Assembly (NCBI GenBank): GCA_020160935.1
Contig: JAIUPL010000017.1
Coordinates: 1-64,000, forward strand
Origin: Bacteroidota bacterium
GTDB taxonomy: Bacteria > Bacteroidota > Bacteroidia > Chitinophagales > Saprospiraceae
Reading direction: 5' to 3'
DNA length: 64,000 nucleotides
The notes beneath the pieces were generated by a model. That model saw only the letters and a program-made list of their open reading frames with translations. It made no database searches and had not been told where the DNA came from. This document shows, in pieces, positions 36,457 through 44,517 of the stretch (the stretch's first letter is position 1; every line of letters begins with the position of its first letter). The position numbers and the translations under genes were made by a program.

Positions 36457-36783
36457 CTAAGCCAACTTTTTAAGTAATTCATCATCTTCCAGCATTAACT
36501 GCTCAAGGTGGCGGCTTAGATTTATTTTTTTGGGTTTTTCTCCTGATTCTTTTAGGATTTGAATAGCCAGCATCAAGATCGTTACATCTTCTATATGCAC
36601 AATACCTCCATTAGGGCCGGGTTCAAGATGCCATTCTACTAATTCCCCATTCTTGTATTGATGCGCCCCAAAATAGTTGCGTACCGTTTGTTCTTCTATT
36701 TTTAAATGCCGGGCGATACGCGCTACACTACCTTGGGGAAGTGAATGCTTGATTCGTCGTAATTCTTCAAATGTGATTTCCAT
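36457..36783 (-). CDS. HTH antitoxin partner of Doc, 108 aa
   Basis: The N-terminal ~45 residues have a helix-turn-helix look (GSVARIARHLKIEEQTVRNYFG). The middle is a beta segment (HLEPGPNGGIVHIED), and the acidic C-terminal helix (HLEQLMLEDDELLKKL) could mask the toxin. It is not the classical Phd fold, so the call as antitoxin rests on gene pairing: stop and Doc start are 2 bases apart. Antitoxins of this type often repress their own promoter. The 78-base gap after nuoH may hold its promoter, though no TAnnTTTG match is obvious. Confidence 0.65.
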   Translation of the reverse strand: MEITFEELRRIKHSLPQGSVARIARHLKIEEQTVRNYFGAHQYKNGELVEWHLEPGPNGGIVHIEDVTILMLAIQILKESGEKPKKINLSRHLEQLMLEDDELLKKLA

Positions 36784-36861
36784 ATCAAAGCGTATTAAAG
36801 GCTTTTTAAAGTGAGTTTTAGAAACACAGATATACTGTGTATTCCTTCTTTCAAAAAATCC

Positions 36862-37899
36862 TCATTCTCCCCAAAGCAACACCCCGGCGCCCGTCAGCAG
36901 CATATTCAAAATAGCCAGCGGGATCAGCGATTTCCAGCCCAGGTGCATCAATTGGTCGTAGCGGAAACGCGGAAGCGTCCAGCGAATCCACATGAACACA
37001 AAGATGAAGAAGAAAATCTTGGCAAACAGCACAATCGGCCCCATCAGTCCGCCCAGCCAACCCGGATCAACGCCCGGGAAATTGTAGCCGCCGAAATACA
37101 GGCAGGAAATGACGGTGCAGGAAATGAACATGTTGATGTACTCCGCAAACAGGAAAAAACCGAGTTTCATGGCGCTGTATTCGGTGTGGTAACCACCAAT
37201 CAGTTCGGTTTCACACTCTGCCATGTCGAAAGGCGCGCGGTTGCATTCAGCCAGGGCGCATACCAAAAAGATGATGAAACCCAGCGGCTGATACAGCACA
37301 TTCCAGCCGAAACCGGTTTGTTGCTCGACAATGGTGCGCAGACTCAGCGAACCACTCAGCATAATGACGGCGATCAGCGCCAGGCCCATGGCCAGTTCGT
37401 ACGAAATCATCTGCGAACTGGCACGAATGGCGCCATACAGCGAGTATTTGTTGTTGGAAGCCCAGCCACCCAGCATGATACCATACACGCCCAGCGATAC
37501 AAACCCCATGATGTACAGTATGCCGATGTTGATGTCCGTTACCTGCAAATCGAGGTTCAGGCCGCCCAGCGTGAGTGTGGTACCCCATGGAATGACTGCC
37601 GAGGTCATCAGTGCCACAAATATGAAAGCACCCGGCGCCAGTATATACAACCAGCGCGACGACTGGTTGGGAATGAAGTCTTCCTTGGTAAACATTTTTA
37701 CCCCGTCGGCCAGCGGCTGCAAAATGCCCCAGGGGCCTGCGTTGCTCGGGCCGAGGCGGTCTTGCAGGAAAGCGGCAATTTTACGCTCTCCATAAGTAGA
37801 ATATGCGGCCACACCCAGTGTGATGGCAAAAATGACGCCGATCAGTCCCGCTTTGTGGGCTATCATCACATAATCGTATAACAAAATCATATCGAACAT
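36862..37899 (-). CDS. nuoH: NADH-quinone oxidoreductase subunit H, 345 aa
   Basis: Eight-helix membrane subunit of complex I that joins the peripheral and membrane arms and helps form the quinone chamber. Motifs: TYGERKIAAFLQDRLGPSNA, PLADGVKMFTKEDFIP, the acidic loop CNRAPFDMAECETELIGGYHTEYS and IRWTLPRFRYDQLMHLGWK. Length and order after nuoG are typical; the gap to nuoG is 22 bases. Confidence 0.97.
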   Translation of the reverse strand: MFDMILLYDYVMIAHKAGLIGVIFAITLGVAAYSTYGERKIAAFLQDRLGPSNAGPWGILQPLADGVKMFTKEDFIPNQSSRWLYILAPGAFIFVALMTSAVIPWGTTLTLGGLNLDLQVTDINIGILYIMGFVSLGVYGIMLGGWASNNKYSLYGAIRASSQMISYELAMGLALIAVIMLSGSLSLRTIVEQQTGFGWNVLYQPLGFIIFLVCALAECNRAPFDMAECETELIGGYHTEYSAMKLGFFLFAEYINMFISCTVISCLYFGGYNFPGVDPGWLGGLMGPIVLFAKIFFFIFVFMWIRWTLPRFRYDQLMHLGWKSLIPLAILNMLLTGAGVLLWGE

Positions 37900-37921
37900 T
37901 TTGTCCTCTTTTTTGCTTGAA

Positions 37922-38854
37922 TCAGCGAACGGTTTGTGTGTTCTCTGAATAATGTCCTTGTGAAATCACCGAATGGCGGTCGATCTGGCGCGCCCCTTCG
38001 ATGGTCCACTGATCCGGCGATTTGGTATGGAAACGGCAGGTATTGCAAATGAAATCGTGTACCTCGCCATTTTGATCCTTGCGGGCCGTTACGCGGTAAA
38101 TTTCCTTGCCATACATCCACACCACGGCTTTGCCGGAGCAGGTAGGGCAGTCGCGGTGTGCATCCATTGGGTTGAGGAACCACACGCGGCTTTTGAATCG
38201 GAAAGTACGGTCGGTGAGTGCGCCCACGGGGCATACATCGATCACGTTTCCGGAAAAATCGTTGTCGATGGCCTTTTCAATATAGGTGCTGATTTCAGCG
38301 TGGTCGCCGCGGCCAATGATGCCGTGTACGCGCTGATCGGTCAACTGATTGGCTACAAACACACAGCGGTAGCACAGGATGCAGCGCGTCATGTGCAGTT
38401 TGATATACGGGCCGATGTCGATTTTCTCGAAGGTGCGGCGCTCAAATTCATAGCGTGTGCCGGCTGCGCCATGCTCGAATGCCAGGTCTTGCAGGGAGCA
38501 TTCACCGGCCTGGTCGCAAATCGGGCAATCCAGCGGGTGGTTGAGCAGCAAAAATTCCACCACACCAGCGCGGGCTTTCACCACCTCGTCGCTGGTGATA
38601 TTGGCCACTTCCATGCCGTCCATCACCGTCGTCTGGCACGATGCCACGAGTTTGGGCATGGGGCGTGGATCTTTTTCGGAGCCTTTGGTTACCTTTACCA
38701 GACAGGTGCGGCATTTGCCGCCGCTGCCTTTCAGGGTAGAATAATAACACATGGCCGGCGGTACGATGTCGCCGCCGATTTGCCGGGCTGCATTCAGAAT
38801 GGTAGTGCCATCGGGCACCTCGGTTTCGAATCCGTCTATGGTTACTTTAGCCAT
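37922..38854 (-). CDS. nuoG: NADH-quinone oxidoreductase subunit G, short form, 310 aa
   Basis: Peripheral-arm Fe-S subunit passing electrons from NuoF to NuoI. Cluster ligands are present for the [2Fe-2S] N1b (C36, C48, C51, C73), the His-ligated [4Fe-4S] N5 (H106, C110, C113, C119) and [4Fe-4S] N4 (C158, C161, C164, C208). The chain stops at 310 residues after two more CxxC pairs (CPTC at 236-239 and CNTC). So it lacks the large molybdopterin-oxidoreductase-like domain of the ~700-900-residue NuoG of other bacteria. Short NuoG is known in Bacteroidota. No frameshifted remainder follows; nuoH starts 22 bases later. Confidence 0.95.
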   Translation of the reverse strand: MAKVTIDGFETEVPDGTTILNAARQIGGDIVPPAMCYYSTLKGSGGKCRTCLVKVTKGSEKDPRPMPKLVASCQTTVMDGMEVANITSDEVVKARAGVVEFLLLNHPLDCPICDQAGECSLQDLAFEHGAAGTRYEFERRTFEKIDIGPYIKLHMTRCILCYRCVFVANQLTDQRVHGIIGRGDHAEISTYIEKAIDNDFSGNVIDVCPVGALTDRTFRFKSRVWFLNPMDAHRDCPTCSGKAVVWMYGKEIYRVTARKDQNGEVHDFICNTCRFHTKSPDQWTIEGARQIDRHSVISQGHYSENTQTVR

Positions 38855-38891
38855 TGCTAATGTTTGATTGTCAAGTATTTGCGTGTTGGGT

Positions 38892-39290
38892 TTACCAAAT
38901 TCTTTGAATGCTCTGTTGATTCAGATAAGCATCAAAAACTTGATCCACTCCTACGATGTTCATGTTTTCAGTAATTGCTTGGGCGATTATCATTCTATCA
39001 AAAGGGTCTCGATGGTGAAAGTCTAAACCGTTCAACAGTACTGTATGCTCAAAGCCGATTGGCAATATCTCAAATTCGTTTTTATTAGCTTCTTCCAGCA
39101 ACCCTTGGTACCCAACCTCTAACCGCAGTTTCCCAAGCGAATTTTTGATTGATATTTCCCAAAAACTGGCAATACTAACCCATATTTGGTTCTCACTATT
39201 CAAAAGCAATGATTTAGCCTTTGAACTCAACTCTGGCGCATCTACGACAAACCAAAGAAACGTATGAGAATCAAGCAGGTATTTCATCAC
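38892..39290 (-). CDS. vapC: PIN-domain toxin (VapC family), 132 aa
   Basis: A PIN-fold ribonuclease with the expected acidic residues: D7 (LLDSHTFLW), E45 (SFWEISIK), D95 and D98 (HHRDPFDRMIIAQA) and D116. VapC toxins cut tRNA or rRNA and block translation. Its start overlaps the DUF2281 antitoxin gene's stop by 4 bases, so the two are coupled. The trio HEPN-DUF2281-PIN sits between nuoF and nuoG; the PIN stop is 37 bases before nuoG's ATG. Confidence 0.92.
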   Translation of the reverse strand: MMKYLLDSHTFLWFVVDAPELSSKAKSLLLNSENQIWVSIASFWEISIKNSLGKLRLEVGYQGLLEEANKNEFEILPIGFEHTVLLNGLDFHHRDPFDRMIIAQAITENMNIVGVDQVFDAYLNQQSIQRIW

Positions 39291-39499
39291 ATATAATCTT
39301 TAAAGTCTTCTAATGGGGCTTTAAAGTCCGGTGCGATCCAGATTTTACCTTTCAATCCTCCTGCCCGTCGTTTGCCAGAGCCTGATGTCTGATGTTTTTT
39401 AGATCGTTCTGTTTTCAAAAACTGCACGAAATGCAATACTTCCACTTTCATTGCTTCTGGCAATTCATGTAATTCACGGAGAATGAGTTGTTCAGTCAT
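39287..39499 (-). CDS. DUF2281-type antitoxin, 70 aa
   Basis: The N-terminal helices (EQLILRELHELPEAMKVEVL, then HFVQFLK) fit the DUF2281 family, commonly found as the antitoxin beside PIN toxins. A basic middle (KRRAGGLKGKIW) leads to a C-terminal tail, DFKAPLEDFKDYM, that probably wraps the toxin. It overlaps both neighbours by 4 bases: the HEPN gene upstream and the PIN gene downstream. Confidence 0.85.
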   Translation of the reverse strand: MTEQLILRELHELPEAMKVEVLHFVQFLKTERSKKHQTSGSGKRRAGGLKGKIWIAPDFKAPLEDFKDYM

Positions 39500-39966
39500 T
39501 GTTGTTGTTTCATTTTGTGAAGCATGAACTCTGAGAATTTATCTAAAAATACTCTTAGGTTAGAAACTGGAATAGTGGCTTCAAAAGTTGTAGTGCCTTG
39601 CCGATTAAAATCTTTGAAATCAACTCTTGAAATATCCCCATTACTATTACCAATAACAGTAAACTCATAATGAGAAACTGAATTTCGCAAGTGTGTGACA
39701 ATTTCTTTGATTTGTTTTTTGCCTCCTTGTATCTGAGAAATGTGTTCAGGTTTAAGACCCCATTCTTTTTCTGAAACTAAATCATCAGGAAGATAATTAC
39801 TCCATTCTTCTTTTGGAACAACTAGCAATCCCACACAGCAATTGAGTAACAGTGTACATTCAAATCGATCTTTTTCAGGCACTTTTTCAATAAACTGTTT
39901 GTATTGTTTGAGAATTTCCTTTGTTCTATTAACAAAGTCATATTCTTGCTGCTTGTAATTGCTCAT
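39496..39966 (-). CDS. HEPN-domain protein, 156 aa
   Basis: An all-helical protein with a C-terminal beta tail. The segment THLRNSVSHYEF carries the RX4H pattern (R-NSVS-H) of HEPN ribonucleases, followed by Tyr. The N-terminal part (YDFVNRTKEILKQY and LLLNCCVGLLVVPKEEWS) resembles the pEK499_p136-type HEPN family. It is probably an RNase or an inactive relative. It overlaps the DUF2281 gene by 4 bases, making a three-gene cassette with the PIN toxin. The gene is markedly AT-rich compared with nuoF and nuoG, a sign of transfer. The 202-base gap after nuoF may hold the cassette's own promoter. Confidence 0.75.
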   Translation of the reverse strand: MSNYKQQEYDFVNRTKEILKQYKQFIEKVPEKDRFECTLLLNCCVGLLVVPKEEWSNYLPDDLVSEKEWGLKPEHISQIQGGKKQIKEIVTHLRNSVSHYEFTVIGNSNGDISRVDFKDFNRQGTTTFEATIPVSNLRVFLDKFSEFMLHKMKQQQ

Positions 39967-40168
39967 TGTCCCCTGATTTAATTCAATTAACTTGTGAATT
40001 ACTTCTCGAAGAGCGTTTCATATCAACCAGTATTTTCATCACCATTTTCTCTAGCACAAGGCTTTACGTAGAACAGAGAAATGAAAATTTGAATAAACAA
40101 CTAGTTCTATTTGATATTGGTCTGAAGCCATAACGAAATTAGAATAGTTGATGGTCTTGTGGGCAAAA

Positions 40169-41515
40169 TTATCCTCCCATCACTACGCGCTCTTTCACCA
40201 ATCCATAATTCCGTTCCATACAAGCCTTTGGCTCATTCACATGCCATTCGAATTCCTCGCGGAAGTGGCGAATAGCAGCACTCACGGGCCATGCAGCGGC
40301 GTCGCCGAGCGGGCAGATGGTATTGCCTTCAATTTTTTTGGCGATATCGGCCAGCATATCGATGTCGCTCAATTTGCCCTGGCCATTTTCCATACGCCAC
40401 AGCACTTTTTCCATCCAGCCGGTACCTTCGCGGCAGGGCGAGCACTGTCCGCAGGATTCGTGGTGGTAGAAGCGACTGAAATTCCAGGTATTGCGCACGA
40501 TACACTGGTCTTCGTCGTACACGATGAATCCGCCCGAACCGAGCATGGAACCCGTCGCGAAGCCGCCATCGGCCAGGCTTTCGTAGGTCATCAGTCGGTT
40601 TTCGCCGGCCGCCGTTTTGGTCACCAGGAAATGGGGCAGGATCGGCACTGAAGAACCACCGGGCACACAGGCCTTGAGGCGTTTGCCGCGTTTGATACCG
40701 CCGCACCATTCGTCAGAATAGATAAAGTCTTCTACCGAAACGCCGAGTTCGATCTCATACACACCTGGCTTGTTGATGTTGCCGCTGGCGCTGATGAGTT
40801 TGGTGCCGGTGCTTTTACCGATTCCGATTTTGGCGTATTCCTCGCCGCCGTCGTTCACGATGGGAACTACAGCAGCGATGGTTTCCACATTGTTCACCAC
40901 CGTTGGGCATTGCCACAATCCTTTTACGGCAGGAAATGGCGGTTTGATCCGCGGATTGCCGCGCTTGCCTTCGAGGCTTTCGATCAGGGCTGTTTCTTCG
41001 CCGCAGATGTAAGCGCCTGCGCCGGGGTTAACGTACAGGTCGAAATCGAAACCGGAGCCCTGGATGTTTTTACCCAGCCAGCCGGCCGCATAGGCTTCCT
41101 TGATGGCTTTTTCCAGGATAAATACGATCCAGGAGTATTCGCCGCGGATGTAGATATAGGAAGTATTGGCGCCCAGCGCATACGAGGACGTGATCATGCC
41201 TTCGATGAGCAAGTGCGGAATTTTTTCCATCAGGAAACGGTCCTTGAAGGTGCCTGGCTCCGATTCGTCGGCATTGCACACGAGGTAACGCGGCACACCT
41301 TCGGGTTTGGCCAGAAACGACCATTTCATGCCTGTCGGGAAACCGGCGCCGCCACGGCCACGCAGACCCGATTTTTTCACTTCTTCCACCACTTCATCGG
41401 GTGTCATCGACTTCAACGCCTTTTCTACGGAGCGGTAGCCGCCGTGTTTGCGGTACACTTCGTAGGTGTTGATGCCCGGTACGTGGGCGTGTTCGAGTAG
41501 TAATTTGCGACCCAT
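40169..41515 (-). CDS. nuoF: NADH-quinone oxidoreductase subunit F, 448 aa
   Basis: Catalytic peripheral subunit of complex I: binds NADH and FMN and the [4Fe-4S] cluster N3. Visible motifs: GRGGAGFPTGMKW (53-65, FMN/NADH), NADESEPGTFKDR, GAGAYICGEETALIESLEG and the cluster motif ESCGQCSPCREGTGWM with a later Cys in GNTICPLGDAA. Full family length. Its start codon is 18 bases after a 64-bp-arm inverted repeat. The HEPN-DUF2281-PIN cassette follows downstream. Confidence 0.97.
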   Translation of the reverse strand: MGRKLLLEHAHVPGINTYEVYRKHGGYRSVEKALKSMTPDEVVEEVKKSGLRGRGGAGFPTGMKWSFLAKPEGVPRYLVCNADESEPGTFKDRFLMEKIPHLLIEGMITSSYALGANTSYIYIRGEYSWIVFILEKAIKEAYAAGWLGKNIQGSGFDFDLYVNPGAGAYICGEETALIESLEGKRGNPRIKPPFPAVKGLWQCPTVVNNVETIAAVVPIVNDGGEEYAKIGIGKSTGTKLISASGNINKPGVYEIELGVSVEDFIYSDEWCGGIKRGKRLKACVPGGSSVPILPHFLVTKTAAGENRLMTYESLADGGFATGSMLGSGGFIVYDEDQCIVRNTWNFSRFYHHESCGQCSPCREGTGWMEKVLWRMENGQGKLSDIDMLADIAKKIEGNTICPLGDAAAWPVSAAIRHFREEFEWHVNEPKACMERNYGLVKERVVMGG

Positions 41516-41532
41516 AACCTGTTTTAGTTATA

Positions 41533-41677
41533 AGTTGTGAGAATGAGTTATGAGTTATGAGTTATGAGTTATGAGTTTTACTCACTTTGCTTTTGGTTAC
41601 TCTGTAGAAGAAGCCAAAAGCAAAGTGAGTAAAACTCATAACTCATAACTCACAACTCATAACTCATTCTCATAACT
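41533..41677. repeat. 64-bp-arm inverted repeat between the DUF2750 gene and nuoF
   Basis: Arms 41533-41596 and 41614-41677 are complementary at 62 of 64 positions, around a 17-base loop. The inner 24 bp (41573-41596 with 41614-41637; core actcactttgcttttgg) is unique sequence, and the outer part is a tandem TTATGAG array. The DUF2750 gene's stop codon (41670-41672) lies inside the right arm, and nuoF starts 18 bases beyond the left arm. It is the longest near-perfect hairpin in the window. Confidence 0.95.
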
Positions 41678-42074
41678 CGCCTTTTTCTTTGTCAAATTCC
41701 GTTTGAAAATCTTCTTTCAGTCTTTGGGGTGTCATCACGGCACTCTGGAAATCCGGCGTAGGAAATACCGCCACTTTCATTTTCTCTTTTTCAAAATCAT
41801 CCAGCCAGTCTACAAACTCGTATAAATCCAGAGATTCCACAGTAAATTCTTCAAATTCGCCTTGGGTTCGGAATATTTCGGCAAATTCCGGGTTCGGAAA
41901 AACTGCTAGCACTTCCGTATCATCGTCGTCATCTTCCAGCAACAACCAGCCTTCTTCGTCGGAAAGTCCCCACACCTCTTCCTCTTCACACACGGTTTTG
42001 ATGAAGTAGTTGTAGCGTTTTTCCGGCTTCTTGGCCAGAATTTCTTCCACCTGTTTTTGAGATAGTTGTGCCAT
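41670..42074 (-). CDS. DUF2750-family protein, 134 aa
   Basis: Matches the DUF2750 pattern: KRYNYFIKTVCEEEEVWGLS, a DEEGWLLLEDD strand, an Asp/Glu-rich loop (DDDDDTE), VFPNPEFAEIF and a second VFPTPDFQSAV. It is soluble, strongly acidic and of unknown function. The ATG at 42074 (MAQLSQKQ) is chosen over a frame reaching 42098, because it gives the family start. The last codons and the TGA stop (GAG TTA TGA) are themselves units of the TTATGAG inverted repeat. With the SH3 lipoprotein it sits between nuoE and nuoF, where no accessory gene is normally expected. Confidence 0.82.
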   Translation of the reverse strand: MAQLSQKQVEEILAKKPEKRYNYFIKTVCEEEEVWGLSDEEGWLLLEDDDDDTEVLAVFPNPEFAEIFRTQGEFEEFTVESLDLYEFVDWLDDFEKEKMKVAVFPTPDFQSAVMTPQRLKEDFQTEFDKEKGEL

Positions 42075-42093
42075 ATTTTTTTGTTTTTTTATT

Positions 42094-42159
42094 CTCACCC
42101 TCTCACCCTCTCACCCTCTCACCCTCTCACCCTCTCACCCTCTCACCCTCTCACCCTCT
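42094..42159. repeat. Eight-copy CTCACCCT tandem array
   Basis: An 8-base unit (tctcaccc) is repeated about eight times with no interruption between the DUF2750 gene start and the SH3-lipoprotein stop. On the coding strand the stop TAA at 42164-42162 is followed by at, then agagggtgagagggtgag. It is one-sided, with no complementary arm. Confidence 0.9.
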
Positions 42160-42161
42160 AT

Positions 42162-42695
42162 TTATCCTCCGCCTCCCGAATCCAGTTGTTTCCCGATCAC
42201 CCATCCCGTTTGTTTCTCCTTGTTTTTTCGTTGCACCTTGAACCAGGTAGGGTAGGGCTGCTCTTTTCCGTCTTCGTCCATCATGGAAGTCTGGAGGATG
42301 TACACATTTTCCGAACGTTTCATGGTAGCGATGTGGGCGGATTTGGTACTGGGTTGGGCATACAGAATAGCGCCATCTTTGGTTACAAATCCAGGGGGTC
42401 CTATGGGTTTTTCACTCAGTTTTTCAGGTGATACGATCGGTAGCGGGGTGTTGCTGACAGGTTTGTCGTACTTCGCCCTGCTGATACTGCTATTCGTATC
42501 GATGCTCAGGTGTTTCGGTTTGCCGGTATTTGAGGTGGATGGTACGGGGCTTGATGATTCGGCTGACGTGGATTTTTCCGTAGCGGCTTGTTGCTGTTCC
42601 GATGTGGAAGCGGCTGTTTTCTTGCTGTCGTTTTTGCAGGCAAACGCAAGAACGAACAGAGCCAGGGAAAGTGTAAACGCCAGTTTTTTCAACAT
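42162..42695 (-). CDS. SH3-like lipoprotein, 177 aa
   Basis: The lipoprotein signal MLKKLAFTLSLALFVLAFAC (lipobox AFAC, then KND) is followed by a Ser/Thr/Gln-rich linker. The C-terminal SH3b-like domain (GAILYAQPSTKSAHIATMKR, then WFKVQRKNKEKQTGWVIG) often binds peptidoglycan or peptides. It ends with a Ser-Gly tail. Inserted between nuoE (25-base gap) and the DUF2750 gene. A role in complex I assembly is conceivable only because of position. Confidence 0.8.
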   Translation of the reverse strand: MLKKLAFTLSLALFVLAFACKNDSKKTAASTSEQQQAATEKSTSAESSSPVPSTSNTGKPKHLSIDTNSSISRAKYDKPVSNTPLPIVSPEKLSEKPIGPPGFVTKDGAILYAQPSTKSAHIATMKRSENVYILQTSMMDEDGKEQPYPTWFKVQRKNKEKQTGWVIGKQLDSGGGG

Positions 42696-42720
42696 TTTTC
42701 AAATGTTTTTATGAAATCAA

Positions 42721-43266
42721 TCAGTGCATTTTCCAGGTGCCTTTGTTGATTTTGCCGGCCCTGCAATCGTCAATGAACTGATCAATTTTTGCTTCATCGA
42801 GGTGTTCATGGAAAAATTCACCTACCTGCATCATGGGTGCATAACCGCAGGCGCCGAGGCATTCCACCTGTTTAATGGTGAACATCCCGTCTGCCGTGGT
42901 TTCATTTTTTCCAACACCGAGTTTCTGTTTGGTATATTCGATGATGCGTTCTGCGCCTTCGATGGCACAAGGGCCTGTCTGGCAAAATTCCAGCACATAT
43001 TTGCCCACCGGTTCGAGGTTGAACATCGAATAAAACGATGCGACCTCGTACACTTCGATGGGTGTGATGGAGAGTACTTCCGCCACGTGATCCATCGCAG
43101 GAGCGCTTAGCCAGCCATGGTTTTCTTCCTGGGCGATGTGCAAGGCGCGCAGGATGGCGCTTTTTCCCCGGCCTTCCGGATACTTTTTGATCAGATCACG
43201 CACTTCCGCCAGCGCGGCTTCCGAGTAGCGAAAGGGTGTTCCGTTTGTTCCAACAACTGCATTCAT
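42721..43266 (-). CDS. nuoE: NADH-quinone oxidoreductase subunit E, 181 aa
   Basis: Thioredoxin-like [2Fe-2S] (N1a) subunit of the NADH-dehydrogenase module. The four cluster ligands are C95, C100, C136 and C140 (CQTGPC and CLGAC). The N-terminal helical part (KSAILRALHIAQEENHGWLS) is conserved. Size is normal. nuoD ends 42 bases upstream. NuoF, its direct partner, is encoded after the lipoprotein and DUF2750 genes. Confidence 0.97.
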   Translation of the reverse strand: MNAVVGTNGTPFRYSEAALAEVRDLIKKYPEGRGKSAILRALHIAQEENHGWLSAPAMDHVAEVLSITPIEVYEVASFYSMFNLEPVGKYVLEFCQTGPCAIEGAERIIEYTKQKLGVGKNETTADGMFTIKQVECLGACGYAPMMQVGEFFHEHLDEAKIDQFIDDCRAGKINKGTWKMH

Positions 43267-43308
43267 ATAGATTGCCTTTTTGCCTTTTTCTGTTTGCCTG
43301 TGAATTAC

Positions 43309-44514
43309 TTACGCGTCTAATTCTCCGGCAATGACGTTCATCGAACTCATGGTCAGGATGGCGTCCGAGAGCATCGAACCGCGCACCATTTCCGGGTATG
43401 CCTGGTAGTAAATGAAACATGGACGGCGGAAATGCAGGCGATATGGCGAGCGGCCTCCGTCGCTGATGAGGTAAAAGCCCAGTTCACCGTTGCCGGCTTC
43501 CACACAGTGGTATACTTCGCCCACCGGGATGGGTGTTTCCTGCATTACCACTTTGAAGTGATAAATGAGGGCCTCCATTTTGGTGTACACATCGGGTTTT
43601 TCCGGCAGGTAAAAGTCCGGAACATCGGCGTGGTAGGCGCCTTCCGGTAAATTTTCATAGGCCTGACGGAGGATACGCATGCTCTGGCGGATTTCTTCCT
43701 GACGCACCATAAAACGGTCGTAAGTGTCGCCATCCTTGCCCACCGGAATATCAAATTCAAAATCGCCATAACTGCTGTAAGGCGACATCACGCGCACGTC
43801 GTAGTCGACGCCCGTAGCGCGCAGATTCGGGCCGGTGAAGCCATATCCCAGCGCTTTTTCAGCCGTTATCGGGCCGGCGCCGATGGTGCGATCCATAAAT
43901 ATCCGGTTGCGTTCGAGCAGGTTGTTGAATTCCTCGAAACGGGCAGGGAAAGTGGCCATAAAATCGCGGAACAACTTGTGGAATCGCGGCGTAAAGTCGC
44001 GCTCCATGCCACCGATGCGACCGATATTGGTCGTCAGGCGCGAACCGCACACCTCTTCAAACATATCGTAGATGCGCTCGCGCTCCTGAAACATATAGGT
44101 AAAACCCGTCAGCGCTCCCGTATCCACCCCGATCACGGCATTGCACACCAGGTGGTCGGCAATACGCGCCAGTTCCATCACGATCACGCGCATGTATTCG
44201 GCGCGTTTGGGTAGTTCGCACTGGATCAGTTTTTCGACTGTCATGTGCCAGCCCATGTTGTTGATCGGCGACGAGCAGTAGTTCAGGCGGTCGGTGAGCG
44301 GCGTGATCTGGTTGTACGGCCGGCGTTCCGCAATTTTTTCAAAAGCGCGGTGGATGTAACCGATAGTTGGCTGTGCCGACACGATTTTTTCGCCGTCCAT
44401 TTTCAGAACATTCTGGAAAATGCCGTGCGTAGCCGGGTGCGTAGGCCCCAGGTTGAGGGTAGAAAGTTCTCCGTCGAGGCTATCGAGGGAGGAAAAATAT
44501 GATTGAACTTGCAT
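43309..44514 (-). CDS. nuoD: NADH-quinone oxidoreductase subunit D, 401 aa
   Basis: 49-kDa subunit forming the quinone site together with NuoB. GPTHPATHG near the N-terminus carries the site His; RIGGMERDFTPRF and the C-terminal AYPEMVRGSMLSDAILTMSSMNVIAGELD are conserved. Separate from NuoC, not fused. Its ATG is only 3 bases after the HepT stop codon, so its translation may depend on the toxin genes upstream. Confidence 0.97.
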   Translation of the reverse strand: MQVQSYFSSLDSLDGELSTLNLGPTHPATHGIFQNVLKMDGEKIVSAQPTIGYIHRAFEKIAERRPYNQITPLTDRLNYCSSPINNMGWHMTVEKLIQCELPKRAEYMRVIVMELARIADHLVCNAVIGVDTGALTGFTYMFQERERIYDMFEEVCGSRLTTNIGRIGGMERDFTPRFHKLFRDFMATFPARFEEFNNLLERNRIFMDRTIGAGPITAEKALGYGFTGPNLRATGVDYDVRVMSPYSSYGDFEFDIPVGKDGDTYDRFMVRQEEIRQSMRILRQAYENLPEGAYHADVPDFYLPEKPDVYTKMEALIYHFKVVMQETPIPVGEVYHCVEAGNGELGFYLISDGGRSPYRLHFRRPCFIYYQAYPEMVRGSMLSDAILTMSSMNVIAGELDA

Positions 44515-44517
44515 AAT

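Noticed and set aside
42094-42159. Tandem array considered as a CRISPR or as a phase-variable coding repeat
   Set aside because: Units are 8 bases with no spacers, no cas genes occur, and the array lies outside any plausible reading frame.
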